Shown here piece by piece: positions 29,539-39,786 of a stretch of DNA of 43,351 nt. A program made the position numbers and the translations under genes. Source of the stretch: Chloroflexota bacterium (GTDB taxonomy: Bacteria; Chloroflexota; Dehalococcoidia; UBA2979). The stretch is from the NCBI GenBank assembly GCA_002707835.1, contig PANZ01000012.1, positions 55,340 through 98,690 of the forward strand, read 5' to 3'. The stretch's first letter is position 1. Each line of letters starts with the position of its first letter. Below the pieces are notes generated by a model. That model was given only the letters and a program-made list of their open reading frames with translations, was not told the DNA's origin and searched no databases.

Positions 29539-30693
29539 TTAATTGCTACTCTCAATTCTAATTGACACGATTGTAATATTCTCCTTATCGACATCAGGTT
29601 CAATTGAGAGAATACCGTTATAACCTAAATTAGTATTTTGAAAACCTAATAAACTAGATGATTCTCGAGACATATCTTCAACCAATTCCCATCCTTGAGT
29701 ATTTAGTAACTCGCGGTACAAATCTGCTATTGCCGAGACTGTCTCATTAGACTGTAATGAACTTTGAAAATTTGTAGCGCCTTGATCTACAGACCAATTA
29801 AGATCGGTAACCACTGAACCTTCTAGAAAAAGAAATTTAGCAGGAAATTTTTTAGGAATAGGGCGTGATATGGATTGTACTGTTGTTCTTATATCAAATT
29901 CCATATCCGATTCAATATCTAACCGATACATTACGGATGATTTTGCAGAAGTAATTTCATCTAAATTGGCCATAACATTATCAAGATCATTTATTGATTC
30001 AATTTTATTACCTTCAATTGATGCAATTATGTCACCATTAATCAAGTTGGCATGATATCCCGAATCTGTTACGACTAGCGCATTACCTTCTTCTTCGTAA
30101 GTCAAACTGAGAAATGGTGCAATGCTTCCACGAGGGAATTCCACCAAAACTGATTCCTTATCACGTAAGATTTCCATATCAATCTTTAATGTGGGAGGTA
30201 AAGCCTGTATGGTCGCTAAACCTGTAATAGCTGGACTTTCAGTATTCCTAAAGGAAACAACCGAAAAAGTACTGCTTGATTGTCCACCGTCCAATTGCCA
30301 TGGACTAATATTCAATTGCTTTTGAATATCCTCTTCAACTCTTACAGCATTATCAAGAACATCGAAAATTAACCATACTACATGTGAACCATTCTGCTTT
30401 AAGACATGATAGGAAGTTAATAATTCTCCTTCTGGGTGAACAGGGAGCGCCATAGGTTCTTCACGAGTTTGATAAGTTGTTGAGTTTAATAAATATGATA
30501 AGTACGGAGGTAAGCTTTTTTCAAAATAAAATACCTGACTGTCTGTATCACTACCTTCAAACAAACGAAAATATTGATCAGATCCATTGGAAAAATTTGA
30601 TAAATCTTTTGAATCTTCTCTATCGACAAAACAAGATAAACCAAGACACGCAATAATAGTTATTAAAAAATAAATTCTTTTTGACATAGACAC
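29539..30693 (-). CDS. lipoprotein with PDZ-like domain
   Basis: Signal peptide/lipobox IIACLGLSC; PDZ-like segment ALVVTDSGYHANLINGDIIASIEGNKIESINDLDNVMANL. Confidence 0.7.
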   Translation of the reverse strand: MSMSKRIYFLITIIACLGLSCFVDREDSKDLSNFSNGSDQYFRLFEGSDTDSQVFYFEKSLPPYLSYLLNSTTYQTREEPMALPVHPEGELLTSYHVLKQNGSHVVWLIFDVLDNAVRVEEDIQKQLNISPWQLDGGQSSSTFSVVSFRNTESPAITGLATIQALPPTLKIDMEILRDKESVLVEFPRGSIAPFLSLTYEEEGNALVVTDSGYHANLINGDIIASIEGNKIESINDLDNVMANLDEITSAKSSVMYRLDIESDMEFDIRTTVQSISRPIPKKFPAKFLFLEGSVVTDLNWSVDQGATNFQSSLQSNETVSAIADLYRELLNTQGWELVEDMSRESSSLLGFQNTNLGYNGILSIEPDVDKENITIVSIRIESSN

Positions 30694-30700
30694 TCATAAA

Positions 30701-30777
30701 TGGGGTGGATGATGGGATTTGAACCCACGGTCTCCTGGGCCACAACCAGGCGCTTTAACCACTAAGCTACACCCACC
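30701..30777 (-). tRNA. tRNA-His (anticodon GUG)
   Basis: GGTGGGTGTAGCTTAGTGGTTAAAGCGCCTGGTTGTGGCCCAGGAGACCGTGGGTTCAAATCCCATCATCCACCCCA: cloverleaf, anticodon loop TTGTGGC, extra G-1 opposite C73, encoded CCA. Confidence 0.96.
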
Positions 30778-30862
30778 ATGTAAATCACTATCAATGAAAT
30801 GATCGTAACATTTAGTTAGCAAGAGATCCCATTATGCTACTAATAAACAAAATAAAATACTG

Positions 30863-31366
30863 CTATTCAGCTTCCTTCGCAAGTTTTCGATATCGACCTT
30901 TGAAAAATAAAAGCGGATCAACAGATGAGTCATTTGAGGAAAAATCGACAACCTCACCCACAACTATAGTATGATCTCCACCAGGAAATTGATCACGCAC
31001 CTTACATTCAGCAAATGCTACGCAATCATCTAAAATAGGAGTCCCTAAAATACCCGCATGATAAGGAGTTCCGCCAAGAGGCTCTTCCATTCGTCCATGT
31101 TTGGCAAATAGAGTAGAAATGCCTTCTTGATTTTCACCCAGTATGTTAACTGCAAATGAACTCGTCTCCGATAGTGCTTCATGCATTGAAGCAGTTTTGG
31201 CAACACAAATTAATAGCAATGGTGGATCTAAGGATAATGAAGAAAATGCATTGGCAGTCATTCCATATAGCTCTTTAGATTCTAGAGTAACAACAGTCAC
31301 TCCTGTAGCAAAAATTCCCATCGTGTCTCGAAATGATCTGGAATCTCCTGATTTTTCTTCACTCAT
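30863..31366 (-). CDS. flavin reductase domain protein (FMN-binding split barrel)
   Basis: FRDTMGIFATGVTVVTLESKELYGMTANAFSSLSLDPPLLLICVAKTASMHEAL. Confidence 0.93.
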   Translation of the reverse strand: MSEEKSGDSRSFRDTMGIFATGVTVVTLESKELYGMTANAFSSLSLDPPLLLICVAKTASMHEALSETSSFAVNILGENQEGISTLFAKHGRMEEPLGGTPYHAGILGTPILDDCVAFAECKVRDQFPGGDHTIVVGEVVDFSSNDSSVDPLLFFKGRYRKLAKEAE

Positions 31367-31397
31367 TCAACACCTCAGATTCAAAATAATCACTAGT

Positions 31398-31494
31398 TGG
31401 CGGGAGTGCGTGGGAGTCGAACCCACCCAGGACTACGACGTAGCCCCGCAACGGTTTTGAAGACCGCGAACACCACCAGGCACTATCCACTCCC
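31398..31494 (-). tRNA. selC: tRNA-Sec (anticodon UCA)
   Basis: GGGAGTGGATAGTGCCTGGTGGTGTTCGCGGTCTTCAAAACCGTTGCGGGGCTACGTCGTAGTCCTGGGTGGGTTCGACTCCCACGCACTCCCGCCA: 97 nt, anticodon loop CTTCAAA (UCA), long variable-arm hairpin, T arm GTGGG-TTCGACT-CCCAC, G73-CCA. Position 8 of the 8/5 acceptor is a G/G mismatch. Confidence 0.92.
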
Positions 31495-31585
31495 ACACAC
31501 ATCATACTTATAGATTAGGAATTGGAGTATCACTAATCATGTATTATTATGCATAAAGATAATTATATAAGAGCAGGTAAAAAAA

Positions 31586-32089
31586 TTGACAATCGAACAA
31601 CCTTCAGAAGACGATCTTTCGCAAGCTTCACCAGACAATATCAATAAGATGCGCAAGTTTGTTAATAATTTTGCAGAAAAAAGTGGTAGCTTTTTACACC
31701 CACAATCTGAGATTACAGAATTTCTAGTAATCGGTTTAGCAAAAAATATTGATGAGGTAGGACGACCTCTTTGCCCATGTATGTTTTTTGAAGACAAGGA
31801 AGAAGAGATCGAAAAGAAATTTTGGATTTGCCCTTGTGAAGAAATGCAGAGATGGAAATATTGCCACTGACTACTCTTTTGCGACGAGGAAGGTCTTCCC
31901 GTCACAGAACATTTACCAGAAGATCATGAAGGCCGAGAAGCTTATGGTCATCGCAAAGACCCAGACCCTAGTAAAGGTAGGGCTTTAGGAAAGCTTGAAG
32001 AAAAACAAGGTAGGTCACTTAAAAAAGGACAGCGAGCCAGTGAAGACTCCGATCAAACTGAAAATCAAAATCCGAAAAATGTTATTTAG
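31586..32089 (+). CDS. selenoprotein: ferredoxin:thioredoxin reductase catalytic (beta) subunit-like, Sec at TGA 31868-31870
   Basis: TTG start; ...[38 protein letters not shown][U][39 protein letters not shown]... to TAG 32087-32089. CPC-X16-CPC-X8-CHU matches the FTR signature CPC-X16-CPC-X8-CHC. SECIS-like hairpin follows; selC is adjacent. Confidence 0.9.
31871..31905 (+). promoter_or_regulatory. bacterial SECIS element
   Basis: Downstream of TGA: GACG-(A)-GGAA-[GGUC]-UUCC-CGUC (31883-31903), 8 bp with one bulged A and apical GGUC; the loop GG lies 21 nt after the TGA. The AGGUCU apex matches that of E. coli fdhF. Confidence 0.85.
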
Positions 32090-32409
32090 AGTACCGCATC
32101 TATATGCTTGGCAAGTTCACTTTTTGGACGAAATCCTATAACTTGACCAACATTTTCACCACCTTTGAAAAGTAATAATGTTGGGATAGAACGAATTCCA
32201 TACTTACCTGATACTTGAGGATTCTCATCAGTATTTAGCTTCACAAATTTAACTTGTCCATCGTAGTCATCAGATAATTCTTCTACAACTGGAGCCACCA
32301 TCCTGCAAGGTCCACACCAGGGAGCCCAAAAATCTACCAAAACAGGTAGTTCAGAATTTAAAACATCAACTTCAAATGTTGAATCTGTAGTATCCGTAGG
32401 ATGTGCCAT
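32086..32409 (-). CDS. trxA: thioredoxin
   Basis: [42 protein letters not shown]. Confidence 0.97.
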   Translation of the reverse strand: MAHPTDTTDSTFEVDVLNSELPVLVDFWAPWCGPCRMVAPVVEELSDDYDGQVKFVKLNTDENPQVSGKYGIRSIPTLLLFKGGENVGQVIGFRPKSELAKHIDAVL

Positions 32410-32497
32410 TTTTCACCCGCTCTCTCTTCTCTTACTAGTATAATATAGTACGCAACGTAGCACTTGTTGGCCAGTTTTAACTTATAAACAAATATAA

Positions 32498-33496
32498 TTA
32501 AGTATATCGCGAAGAAATTATTGATTGAACTTGCTGGTGTATACCTAATTGATCTGTTTGGGCGGCATTTATTATCGCATTACTGACTGCGATAGCATCA
32601 CCACGACCATGGCCAATGAAAACTGCTCCCTCCACACCTAATAAAGGTGCAGCACCATATCTACGATAATCCAAATTAGATCGTACTTCACGAAGAGCTG
32701 GTAAAAGTAAAGCTCCTCCTAGACGAGAACGAAAAGATTTACGAGCTGTTGACCTCATGACATCAAACATCATAGAAACTGTCCCTTCCATAATTTTTAG
32801 GGCATTATTCCCAGTAAAACCATCTGTGACAATTACTTGGCAAGATCCCGTTACTATGTCACGTCCTTCGATGTTACCCACAAAATTTATAAATGAATCA
32901 TTTTCTAACTTTGCATAAGCTTCCTGAATGAGAGTTGAACCTTTTGAGGCTTCCTCACCAATAGACAAAAGACCAACTTTAGGTGAATCAAATCCATGAA
33001 TCATTTTCATATATACTGTACCCATATCAGCAAATTGAACTAAATGTGATGCTCGCGATTCAGCATTAGCACCTCCATCAATCAATAAAGATGGCCCACC
33101 TGGCGTAGGCAAAACTATTGCAAGTCCAGGACGTTCTACTCCTGGAAGTCTTCCTAGGTGAAGAAGAGCTGCAGCCAACATTGCACCTGTATTACCCATC
33201 GAAACAAATGCATCAGCTTTTTTACTTTTTACCAAGTCCATTCCAGTCCATATTGAAGATTCTGTACGATTACGTATCTGCATGCCCACATGTTCTTCCA
33301 TAGTAATTACATCAGAAGCATGTACTATCTCTAATGAGCTAGGAAAATCTCCCAACTTATTTATTTCTTGTTCCAATATGCGTTGATTGCCAATCAATAT
33401 AATCTGAACACCTTCATTAGCAGCTAATAAAGCACCTGCAACAGCAGATTCAGGTGCAGCATCACCTCCCATCCCATCAACAGCAATAACACTCAA
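32498..33496 (-). CDS. plsX: phosphate acyltransferase PlsX
   Basis: IAVDGMGGDAAPESAVAGAL, SMGNTGAMLAAALLHLGRLPGVERPGLA, VTDGFTGNNALKIMEG. Confidence 0.96.
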   Translation of the reverse strand: MSVIAVDGMGGDAAPESAVAGALLAANEGVQIILIGNQRILEQEINKLGDFPSSLEIVHASDVITMEEHVGMQIRNRTESSIWTGMDLVKSKKADAFVSMGNTGAMLAAALLHLGRLPGVERPGLAIVLPTPGGPSLLIDGGANAESRASHLVQFADMGTVYMKMIHGFDSPKVGLLSIGEEASKGSTLIQEAYAKLENDSFINFVGNIEGRDIVTGSCQVIVTDGFTGNNALKIMEGTVSMMFDVMRSTARKSFRSRLGGALLLPALREVRSNLDYRRYGAAPLLGVEGAVFIGHGRGDAIAVSNAIINAAQTDQLGIHQQVQSIISSRYT

Positions 33497-33517
33497 TTAA
33501 AAAACCCTCCGAAAAAT

Positions 33518-34348
33518 CTAAATATCGTTAGAAAAGACTAGAATCATCCTCTCCGATTCCTCACAAAAAACTCCATAATCATAATCGCCCCAAACATTTT
33601 CAATCTTTAAGCCTGCCATCTGGGCTACAAGGCTTAGCTCAGAAAAACTGAAGGAACGTAACTCAAACTGTGTACTCATTCTTCTAAGATAACCACTAGC
33701 TTCTTGTGTATCAAAATGCCAAGTTACATCCCGCAAAGAATGCACCGGATCATTAACAACACTCACCCATTTAGTGACTTGATATGTTAGATCATTCTTA
33801 ACATACTCCCTTGTCCAGTGTTCCAATACCGGTTGTATTCCTGCAACAGAAAGTTCTGGGTTGGTGCTTTCGATATCAATAATTAGACGACCATTTTTGT
33901 TTAAGTGCTGTTTGATATTTTTAAAAATTAAAACAACATCTTCTATATCAACTACATGTTGAAGCCCACCTAAAGGAATTAAAATGACAGAAAATTTTTC
34001 TTTAAATCGGAAATTTTTAAACTCAGCTAAGTGCAATTCAAGATCGATATTAGCAAGTCGATTTTTAGCGATTTCCAGCATAGATACACTATTATCAATC
34101 CCTACCAAATTTACATCAAGATCTATCAACGCCTCTAAGACACGTCCTGTACCACACCCTAGCTCAAGTACACTTCCAGAGTAATCTTGTACAAACTGCC
34201 TATAAAAGAAAAGATCATCCACGTATCCATCTAAATCTAGGTCATAAAATTGAGCAATATCAGCAAAAGGATCCTTCAAAAACGAATTTGTAATAATAGT
34301 TACTCCCAAAACAAAATTTTGCGTGATTACACAGCAATAATCGTTCAA
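33518..34348 (-). CDS. SAM-dependent methyltransferase
   Basis: GSVLELGCGTGRVLEALIDLDVNLVGIDNSVSMLEIAKNRL. Start uncertain. Confidence 0.9.
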   Translation of the reverse strand: MNDYCCVITQNFVLGVTIITNSFLKDPFADIAQFYDLDLDGYVDDLFFYRQFVQDYSGSVLELGCGTGRVLEALIDLDVNLVGIDNSVSMLEIAKNRLANIDLELHLAEFKNFRFKEKFSVILIPLGGLQHVVDIEDVVLIFKNIKQHLNKNGRLIIDIESTNPELSVAGIQPVLEHWTREYVKNDLTYQVTKWVSVVNDPVHSLRDVTWHFDTQEASGYLRRMSTQFELRSFSFSELSLVAQMAGLKIENVWGDYDYGVFCEESERMILVFSNDI

Positions 34349-34455
34349 TATGTAAAATAGTCAATAACTCACATTACGCAATAATTAATATAACATTGTG
34401 TACACCTAAATAATTTTTACTGACAACAAAATTAAGAAAGAGCACGTCATCCAAA

Positions 34456-35370
34456 ATGGACTCTACTGGTAGTGAATCGACCTTATTTGATGAGTATTAT
34501 CACATTCGTAATATGACTAGTTTACGCGAAATAGAGTCAGAAATATCAAATGACCGTTCATTTTCAGCCTATGCACTAGGACACTTAGAAAAAGAGCTAT
34601 TCGAAAAATCAAAATTCTATTTATCAGAAAGTACAAACAGTAGAGGTATAGTTATGCATTCTACTGGATTAGGAAACACATCAATTACGATTGGGGATTC
34701 TAAGGCAATCTCTGCAATCCTTTCCATTTATCCCGGAAATAGACATTCGTATTTGGTAACAGGAGCTGAAGAACATCTGCCAATTTTGAGAAAATATTAT
34801 CACGTCGAAAAAATAACTTATTTGCAAAGAATGATGGTGAACCCTCAACATTTTTCACCTCAAAATGGACAAGTTGAAAGATTATCAGGTACGCACATTA
34901 ATGCACTCAATAATCTATATTTACCAGGCGGGGGACCATATTTTTCACAATCTAAAACTGTAGAACAGGCTGTATATTTTGGAATATTCAACAATGGAAT
35001 CCTTGTAGCAGCTGGCGGATCTCATGTGGTCGCACCTAATCAACAAATTGCTGTAGTCGGTAACATCTTTACAGATTTCAATTTTCGCGGGAAAGGCTAT
35101 GCTACGAATATTACCTCTGCCATTACACAACAACTACTAGACTACGGTTGTACTGATGTAATTCTAAGTGTGGACCCTGAAAATAAGCCCGCTGTGCTAG
35201 CTTATAAAAAATTAGGATTTCGTTTTAAATCTTATGTGACAGAAGCAAAATTAAAAAGGAAAGATTCTATTGGATTAAGAGTGAATATTCGTCGACAATT
35301 GGCTAAACGAAAAGGTCATACTTATCTAAAGTCCAAATCAACATTCTTGGTTCCCCTAAATAATAGCTAA
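34456..35370 (+). CDS. GNAT-family acetyltransferase
   Basis: [46 protein letters not shown]. Confidence 0.88.
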   Translation: MDSTGSESTLFDEYYHIRNMTSLREIESEISNDRSFSAYALGHLEKELFEKSKFYLSESTNSRGIVMHSTGLGNTSITIGDSKAISAILSIYPGNRHSYLVTGAEEHLPILRKYYHVEKITYLQRMMVNPQHFSPQNGQVERLSGTHINALNNLYLPGGGPYFSQSKTVEQAVYFGIFNNGILVAAGGSHVVAPNQQIAVVGNIFTDFNFRGKGYATNITSAITQQLLDYGCTDVILSVDPENKPAVLAYKKLGFRFKSYVTEAKLKRKDSIGLRVNIRRQLAKRKGHTYLKSKSTFLVPLNNS

Positions 35371-35411
35371 TAATAGTATGGCAGTTAAGGACGTCAGCGA
35401 AGGAGGCCGTA

Positions 35412-36683
35412 ATGAATAGCAAATCCTATCAGGGCGATATCAAAGATCCATCATTGATCGACCAAGGAATTCAAAGAATTAATTGGGCAGCTAGAGAAAT
35501 GCCAGTTCTCCAAAAAATTAGAAATAGATTTCAAACAGAACTACCATTAAAAAATATTCGTATCGCTGGATGTCTACATGTTACCTCTGAAACTGCGAAT
35601 TTAATGATTACTCTTAAGGCGGCTGGTGCAGATATACAATTGGCAGCTTCAAATCCCTTGTCCACACAAGACGACATCGCAGCTGCTCTTAGCCTGGAGT
35701 ACGATGTCCCGACATATGCTATTAGAGGAGAGGATAATGATACTTACCATCAACACCTCGAGAAAATATTAGATTTCAAGCCTCAACTTACAATGGATGA
35801 TGGAGCTGATCTAGTAGCTTTATTACATTCAAAAGATCCAAAAGAAAGTGTTGGTGTAGTTGGAGGTACTGAAGAAACGACTACAGGTGTAATACGGCTA
35901 AGAGCTTTGGCAAGTGAAGGAAATCTTCGTTACCCCATAATTGCAGTAAATGATGCAAATACTAAGCATTTTTTTGATAATCGATATGGTACTGGTCAGT
36001 CAACATTAGATGGGATAATTCGCGCAACCAATATATTGCTTGCTGGAAAAACTTTAGTAGTTTCTGGGTATGGATGGTGTGGAAAAGGCCTTGCCCTAAG
36101 AGGTAAGGGAATGGGGGCACGCGTAATTATAACTGAAGTTAATCCTTTACGTGCATTAGAAGCAGTCATGGATGGTTTCCAAGTACTTCCGATGCACAAT
36201 GCAGCACAAGAAGGAGATATTTTTGTAACAGTTACAGGTGATATTAATGTGTTGGACTATAGTTCATTTCAATTGATGAAATCTGGAGCAATACTTGCGA
36301 ATTCAGGACATTTTGATTCAGAAATAAATTTACCAGTCTTAAATAACATTTCTGAATCAAAACATAAATTAAGCGAATTCATGGAAGAATATACTCTCCC
36401 AGATGGAAGACAATTAATTGTTTTAGCAGAGGGACGTTTAGTTAATCTTGGCGCGGCTGAAGGTCATCCTGCCTCAGTCATGGATATGTCTTTTGCAAAT
36501 CAAGCATTAAGTTTGGAATATATGGCACAAGAGCACAAGAAATTAAAACCAAATGTTTACGAAGTTCCTTCTGCAATAGATGATGAAATAGCAAAACTGA
36601 AACTTGATGCTATGGGAATTAACATAGACAGTCTAACTGAAGAACAAGAAAATTATCTGAATTCATGGACTCTGGGTACTTAA
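35412..36683 (+). CDS. ahcY: adenosylhomocysteinase
   Basis: [83 protein letters not shown]. Confidence 0.96.
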   Translation: MNSKSYQGDIKDPSLIDQGIQRINWAAREMPVLQKIRNRFQTELPLKNIRIAGCLHVTSETANLMITLKAAGADIQLAASNPLSTQDDIAAALSLEYDVPTYAIRGEDNDTYHQHLEKILDFKPQLTMDDGADLVALLHSKDPKESVGVVGGTEETTTGVIRLRALASEGNLRYPIIAVNDANTKHFFDNRYGTGQSTLDGIIRATNILLAGKTLVVSGYGWCGKGLALRGKGMGARVIITEVNPLRALEAVMDGFQVLPMHNAAQEGDIFVTVTGDINVLDYSSFQLMKSGAILANSGHFDSEINLPVLNNISESKHKLSEFMEEYTLPDGRQLIVLAEGRLVNLGAAEGHPASVMDMSFANQALSLEYMAQEHKKLKPNVYEVPSAIDDEIAKLKLDAMGINIDSLTEEQENYLNSWTLGT

Positions 36684-36716
36684 AATTGTATTCAATTTCG
36701 AAAGGATTATCCTAAT

Positions 36717-37925
36717 TTGAGCATCACTTTTATGACTGCACCATCTTTACTCTTTACAAGTGAATCCGTAACAGAAGGACATCCTGATAAATTATGCGAT
36801 CAAATTTCAGACGCAATTTTGGATGAATTTATAAAAAATGATCCTTCAGCAAGAGTCGCATGTGAGACTGCTACTACTAAAAATGCTGTTTTCGTAATGG
36901 GCGAAATCACAAGTAATGCCAAGGTCAATATAGAAAAAATTGTCCGCAAAACAATAGTAGATATCGGTTATACAGACGAATCAATAGGTATCAATGGCAA
37001 TACCTGTGATATAACCATAAAACTTAAAGAACAATCACCAGACATAGCAATCGGAGTTAACAAGTCCTTCGAAGTAAGAAATCAAACCTTAGAGTCTGAT
37101 CCCTACAATTTAGCAGGTGCTGGAGATCAGGGGATGATGATCGGATTTGCTTGTATTGAAACGCCTGATTTAATGCCATTAACTATTTCACTATCACATC
37201 AAATAACAAAAAAATTATCAGAATTGCGCCATGCTGCGATTTTGCCTTATCTATGCCCAGATGGAAAAGCACAGGTGACAATCGAATATAGCTACGGGAA
37301 ACCTAAACATATCTCTGCAATAGTAATTTCTTCCCAACATTTACCATCTGTTAGTGATCAGTTATTACGAGATGATTTATTAAAATATGTTGTAACTCCA
37401 ATCTGCCCACCTGAACTAATGGACAAAAACACAAAAATATTTATCAATCCCACTGGAAGGTTCGTCACAGGTGGACCTTTAGGCGATGCAGGTCTGACAG
37501 GAAGAAAAATTATCGTTGATACTTACGGAGGAGTTGCAAGGCATGGGGGGGGAGCATTCAGTGGAAAAGATCCCTCCAAAGTAGACCGATCTGCGGCATA
37601 TGCTGCACGACATCTTGCAAAAAATATTGTGGCAGCAAAAATTGCAGAGCGCTTCGAAGTACAAATTTCATATGCAATTGGTATGGCACAACCTACTTCA
37701 ATCGATTTTGAAACTTTTGGTACTGAAACAATCTCACGTGAAAAAATAACAAAATTAATAAGTGAACAATTCGACCTCAGACCCGCAGCAATAATTGATA
37801 GGTTCAAGCTTCAAAGACCTTTATATCTACAAACTGCATCATACGGTCACTTTGGAAGATCTGATCTAAATCTTCCTTGGGAAGATATTTCAGTTGCAGC
37901 GTCTCTAAAACACCTGTTGAATTAG
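36717..37925 (+). CDS. metK: S-adenosylmethionine synthetase
   Basis: [59 protein letters not shown]. Start TTG 36717 or ATG 36732. Confidence 0.97.
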   Translation: MSITFMTAPSLLFTSESVTEGHPDKLCDQISDAILDEFIKNDPSARVACETATTKNAVFVMGEITSNAKVNIEKIVRKTIVDIGYTDESIGINGNTCDITIKLKEQSPDIAIGVNKSFEVRNQTLESDPYNLAGAGDQGMMIGFACIETPDLMPLTISLSHQITKKLSELRHAAILPYLCPDGKAQVTIEYSYGKPKHISAIVISSQHLPSVSDQLLRDDLLKYVVTPICPPELMDKNTKIFINPTGRFVTGGPLGDAGLTGRKIIVDTYGGVARHGGGAFSGKDPSKVDRSAAYAARHLAKNIVAAKIAERFEVQISYAIGMAQPTSIDFETFGTETISREKITKLISEQFDLRPAAIIDRFKLQRPLYLQTASYGHFGRSDLNLPWEDISVAASLKHLLN

Positions 37926-37931
37926 AGGTGA

Positions 37932-39371
37932 TTGTTGTCAACAATACGTTTTGGAACAGATGGTTGGCGAGCAATAATAGGTGAAGATTTCACTTTTACT
38001 AACGTAAGACTTTTAACACAAGCACTAGTTAAGTACTTATCTAAAGAACAACTCATTTCGAATGTTGTGGTAGGTTATGACACACGTTTTCTATCTTTTG
38101 AATTCGCAAAAACAGTTGCTGTTATAATTGCGCAAAACAACATTCCCGTGACAATGACATCATCTTTTGTACCAACTCCAGCGCTGTCATATTGCATCAC
38201 AGAATTGGGAGCAGACGCAGGCGTAATGGTTACTTCTAGCCATAACCCCTTTAATTGGAATGGAATAAAAATAAAAACCAGTGAAGGCATTAGTTTCCCT
38301 GATAGCGAAACCGCAATAATAGAATCTTATATCGACGATTCACGAATTTTTGATGTAAATGAACGTGAACTATTCGAGAAAAATCTTTCTGAAGGTCTCA
38401 TTAGATGGTACGACCCCCAACCTTCTTATATAAAAAACTTAGAAAATTTGGTAAATATAGAATCTATAAAACATTCAAACTTAAGAATTCTAATAGACCC
38501 CATGCATGGTTCTGCGCAAGGTTGGATGTTAAAAATCTTAGAAAAATCTACAATTGTACCCACTGAAATTCATGGGGATATCAATCCATCTTTCCCTTCA
38601 TTACACGCACCTGAACCTATAGCGCAAAATTTAACAGACTCTTTTAAACTGATGCATAATAACGAATATGATGTTTGTTTATCAACTGATGGAGATGGTG
38701 ACAGATTTGGCATCATCGACGACAAAGGTAATTTTATCAATCAATTAGAAGCTTTCGCTCTGCTGGTTTACTACTATTTTGAAATTAAGGAACTACAAGG
38801 TCCTCTCATAAGGTCAGTCACGATGAGTCGGATGATCGATAAATTAGGAGAAAAATATAATTCTCCAGTATTCGAAACTCCTGTTGGTTTCAAACACTTA
38901 AGTCAAAAAATGCTAGAAACCAAGGCATTACTAGCTGGAGAGGAATCAGGAGGTGCAGCTTTTATTGGCCATATTCCAGAGCGAGATGGAATACTAGCAG
39001 GATTAATTATCCTTGATTTAATTACAAGTACAGGTGAAAAAATTTCTGATTTACTGAGTGAGTTATACAAAATAGTAGGTCCCCACTCCTACCATCGCCT
39101 CGACATACCATTCGACAATACAAGAAGAGATGAAATACTTGATCGTCTAGAAAATATGCAACCCAATGATATCGCAGGATTCAAAATACTAAAAAAAGAC
39201 AATCCAGATGGTTACAGATTCACACTTACCGATGATTGGTGGCTATTAATCAGAATTAGTGGCACTGAACCATTAATAAGGATTTATGCCGAGATGCCAA
39301 ATAGCAATCTTGTAAAAAGGGCCTTGGATGAAGGTCAAAAATTATTATTTAATAATAATTTTCAAGATTAA
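37932..39371 (+). CDS. phosphoglucomutase/phosphomannomutase family (phosphohexomutase)
   Basis: IRFGTDGWRAIIGEDFT, GVMVTSSHNPFNWNGIK, LSTDGDGDRFGIID, ISGTEPLIRIYAE. Confidence 0.94.
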   Translation: MLSTIRFGTDGWRAIIGEDFTFTNVRLLTQALVKYLSKEQLISNVVVGYDTRFLSFEFAKTVAVIIAQNNIPVTMTSSFVPTPALSYCITELGADAGVMVTSSHNPFNWNGIKIKTSEGISFPDSETAIIESYIDDSRIFDVNERELFEKNLSEGLIRWYDPQPSYIKNLENLVNIESIKHSNLRILIDPMHGSAQGWMLKILEKSTIVPTEIHGDINPSFPSLHAPEPIAQNLTDSFKLMHNNEYDVCLSTDGDGDRFGIIDDKGNFINQLEAFALLVYYYFEIKELQGPLIRSVTMSRMIDKLGEKYNSPVFETPVGFKHLSQKMLETKALLAGEESGGAAFIGHIPERDGILAGLIILDLITSTGEKISDLLSELYKIVGPHSYHRLDIPFDNTRRDEILDRLENMQPNDIAGFKILKKDNPDGYRFTLTDDWWLLIRISGTEPLIRIYAEMPNSNLVKRALDEGQKLLFNNNFQD

Positions 39372-39375
39372 ATCA

Positions 39376-39786
39376 CTATCGTTTTGTAAATTGTGGAGCT
39401 TTTCGAGCACGCTTCAGTCCAGGTTTTTTACGTTCCTTAACCCGTGCATCTCGAGTAAGTAAACCTTCTGCACGTAAAAGCGCCTTATTAGTGTCATTAT
39501 AAACAACAAGTGCGCGTGAAACTCCATGACTTATAGCACCAGCCCAACCTGAAACACCACCGCCTTCAACACGTACTTGAATATTAAAGTTGTTTACATT
39601 ATCAGTTGCTACTAAAGGACGCAGAATCTCATTACGTAAAGACTCACGAGGAATAACTTCTTCCATTGGTTTACCATTTACTACAACTGTTCCCTCACCG
39701 GGATAAAGGCGAACTCGTGCAATTGCAGATTTGCGACGTCCTAATCCATAAAAGTATCTTTGCTCAGTAGTCATATTAATCCTCAA
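39376..39786 (-). CDS. rpsI: 30S ribosomal protein S9
   Basis: YFYGLGRRKSAIARVRLYPGEG ... KKPGLKRARKAPQFTKR. Confidence 0.98.
   Translation of the reverse strand: MRINMTTEQRYFYGLGRRKSAIARVRLYPGEGTVVVNGKPMEEVIPRESLRNEILRPLVATDNVNNFNIQVRVEGGGVSGWAGAISHGVSRALVVYNDTNKALLRAEGLLTRDARVKERKKPGLKRARKAPQFTKR

Noticed and set aside
31868-31870. TGA as a genuine stop or nonsense mutation (FTR pseudogene)
   Set aside because: The frame continues with FTR-like sequence, the TGA replaces exactly the expected catalytic Cys codon, a bSECIS-like hairpin follows, and selC is adjacent.
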